From: Bacteroidota bacterium
GTDB taxonomy: Bacteria; Bacteroidota; Bacteroidia; 2-12-FULL-35-15
Direction: 5' to 3'
Assembly: GCA_021413595.1 (NCBI GenBank)
Contig: JAIOQD010000747.1
Span: 1-5,871, forward strand
Length of the DNA stretch: 5,871 nt
Part shown: in pieces, positions 5,838-5,871 of the stretch
How the letters are laid out: each line of letters starts with the position of its first letter
Numbering within the stretch: position 1 is the first letter of the stretch
Notes under the pieces: generated by a model
Database searches by the model: none
What the model saw: only the letters and a program-made list of their open reading frames with translations
Told to the model about the DNA's origin: nothing
Made by a program: the position numbers and the translations under genes

Positions 5838-5871
5838 AAACGCCACCTTTGTAATTAGATGAAAATACGAA
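5838..5871 (+). promoter_or_regulatory. Possible promoter -7 element and leader of a following gene
   Basis: CACCTTTG at 5844-5851 differs at one position from TAnnTTTG, the -7 consensus of Bacteroidota housekeeping promoters. I find no TTG-type -33 element at the usual 19-21 base spacing, so support is weak. An ATG at 5859 reads Met-Lys-Ile-Arg to the window edge and could open another gene, but four codons cannot be judged. Confidence 0.25.

Overview
The window is AT-rich and reads entirely on the + strand. It carries three consecutive genes with short gaps of 45 and 50 bases and no RNA genes or mobile elements. Two different type IX secretion system (T9SS) C-terminal sorting domains are recognisable. 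Together with PKD, SprB-like and Ig-like repeats and the absence of Shine-Dalgarno sequences, they place the DNA in the phylum Bacteroidota, probably a free-living or environmental member of the Cytophaga/Flavobacterium/Sphingobacterium/Chitinophaga breadth. Nothing in the sequence fixes the genus.

Layout: (1) 1-1956 is the 3' part of a large secreted surface protein. It runs from a fragment that looks like the end of a beta-propeller, through two SprB-like modules and four PKD domains, to a gliding-motility-associated (CHU_C, T9SS type B) sorting domain. Its start lies upstream of the window. (2) 2002-5415 is a complete 1137-residue secreted metzincin zinc protease. It has a signal peptide, a probable propeptide, a catalytic domain with HELGHNFGSEH and a Met-turn, one PKD domain, four tandem Ig-like repeats, a PKD-like domain, a short Ig-like domain and a T9SS type A sorting domain. 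(3) 5466-5837 is a 123-residue exported protein with a signal peptide and one small conserved-looking domain. It may be cut short at its 3' end by a frameshift. The last 34 bases may hold a promoter -7 element and the start of another gene.

Working together: all three products carry, or are inferred to carry, Sec signal peptides. The first two should cross the outer membrane through the T9SS and become attached to the cell surface or released. The likely picture is a locus for the cell envelope or extracellular space: an adhesin-like or structural stalk protein beside an extracellular protease. Common orientation and tight spacing permit co-transcription, but no promoter or terminator inside the window proves it. 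No clearly new system is visible. The points most worth a second look are the side-by-side type B and type A sorting signals, the three invariant cysteines in each Ig-like repeat, and the 3' end of the small gene.
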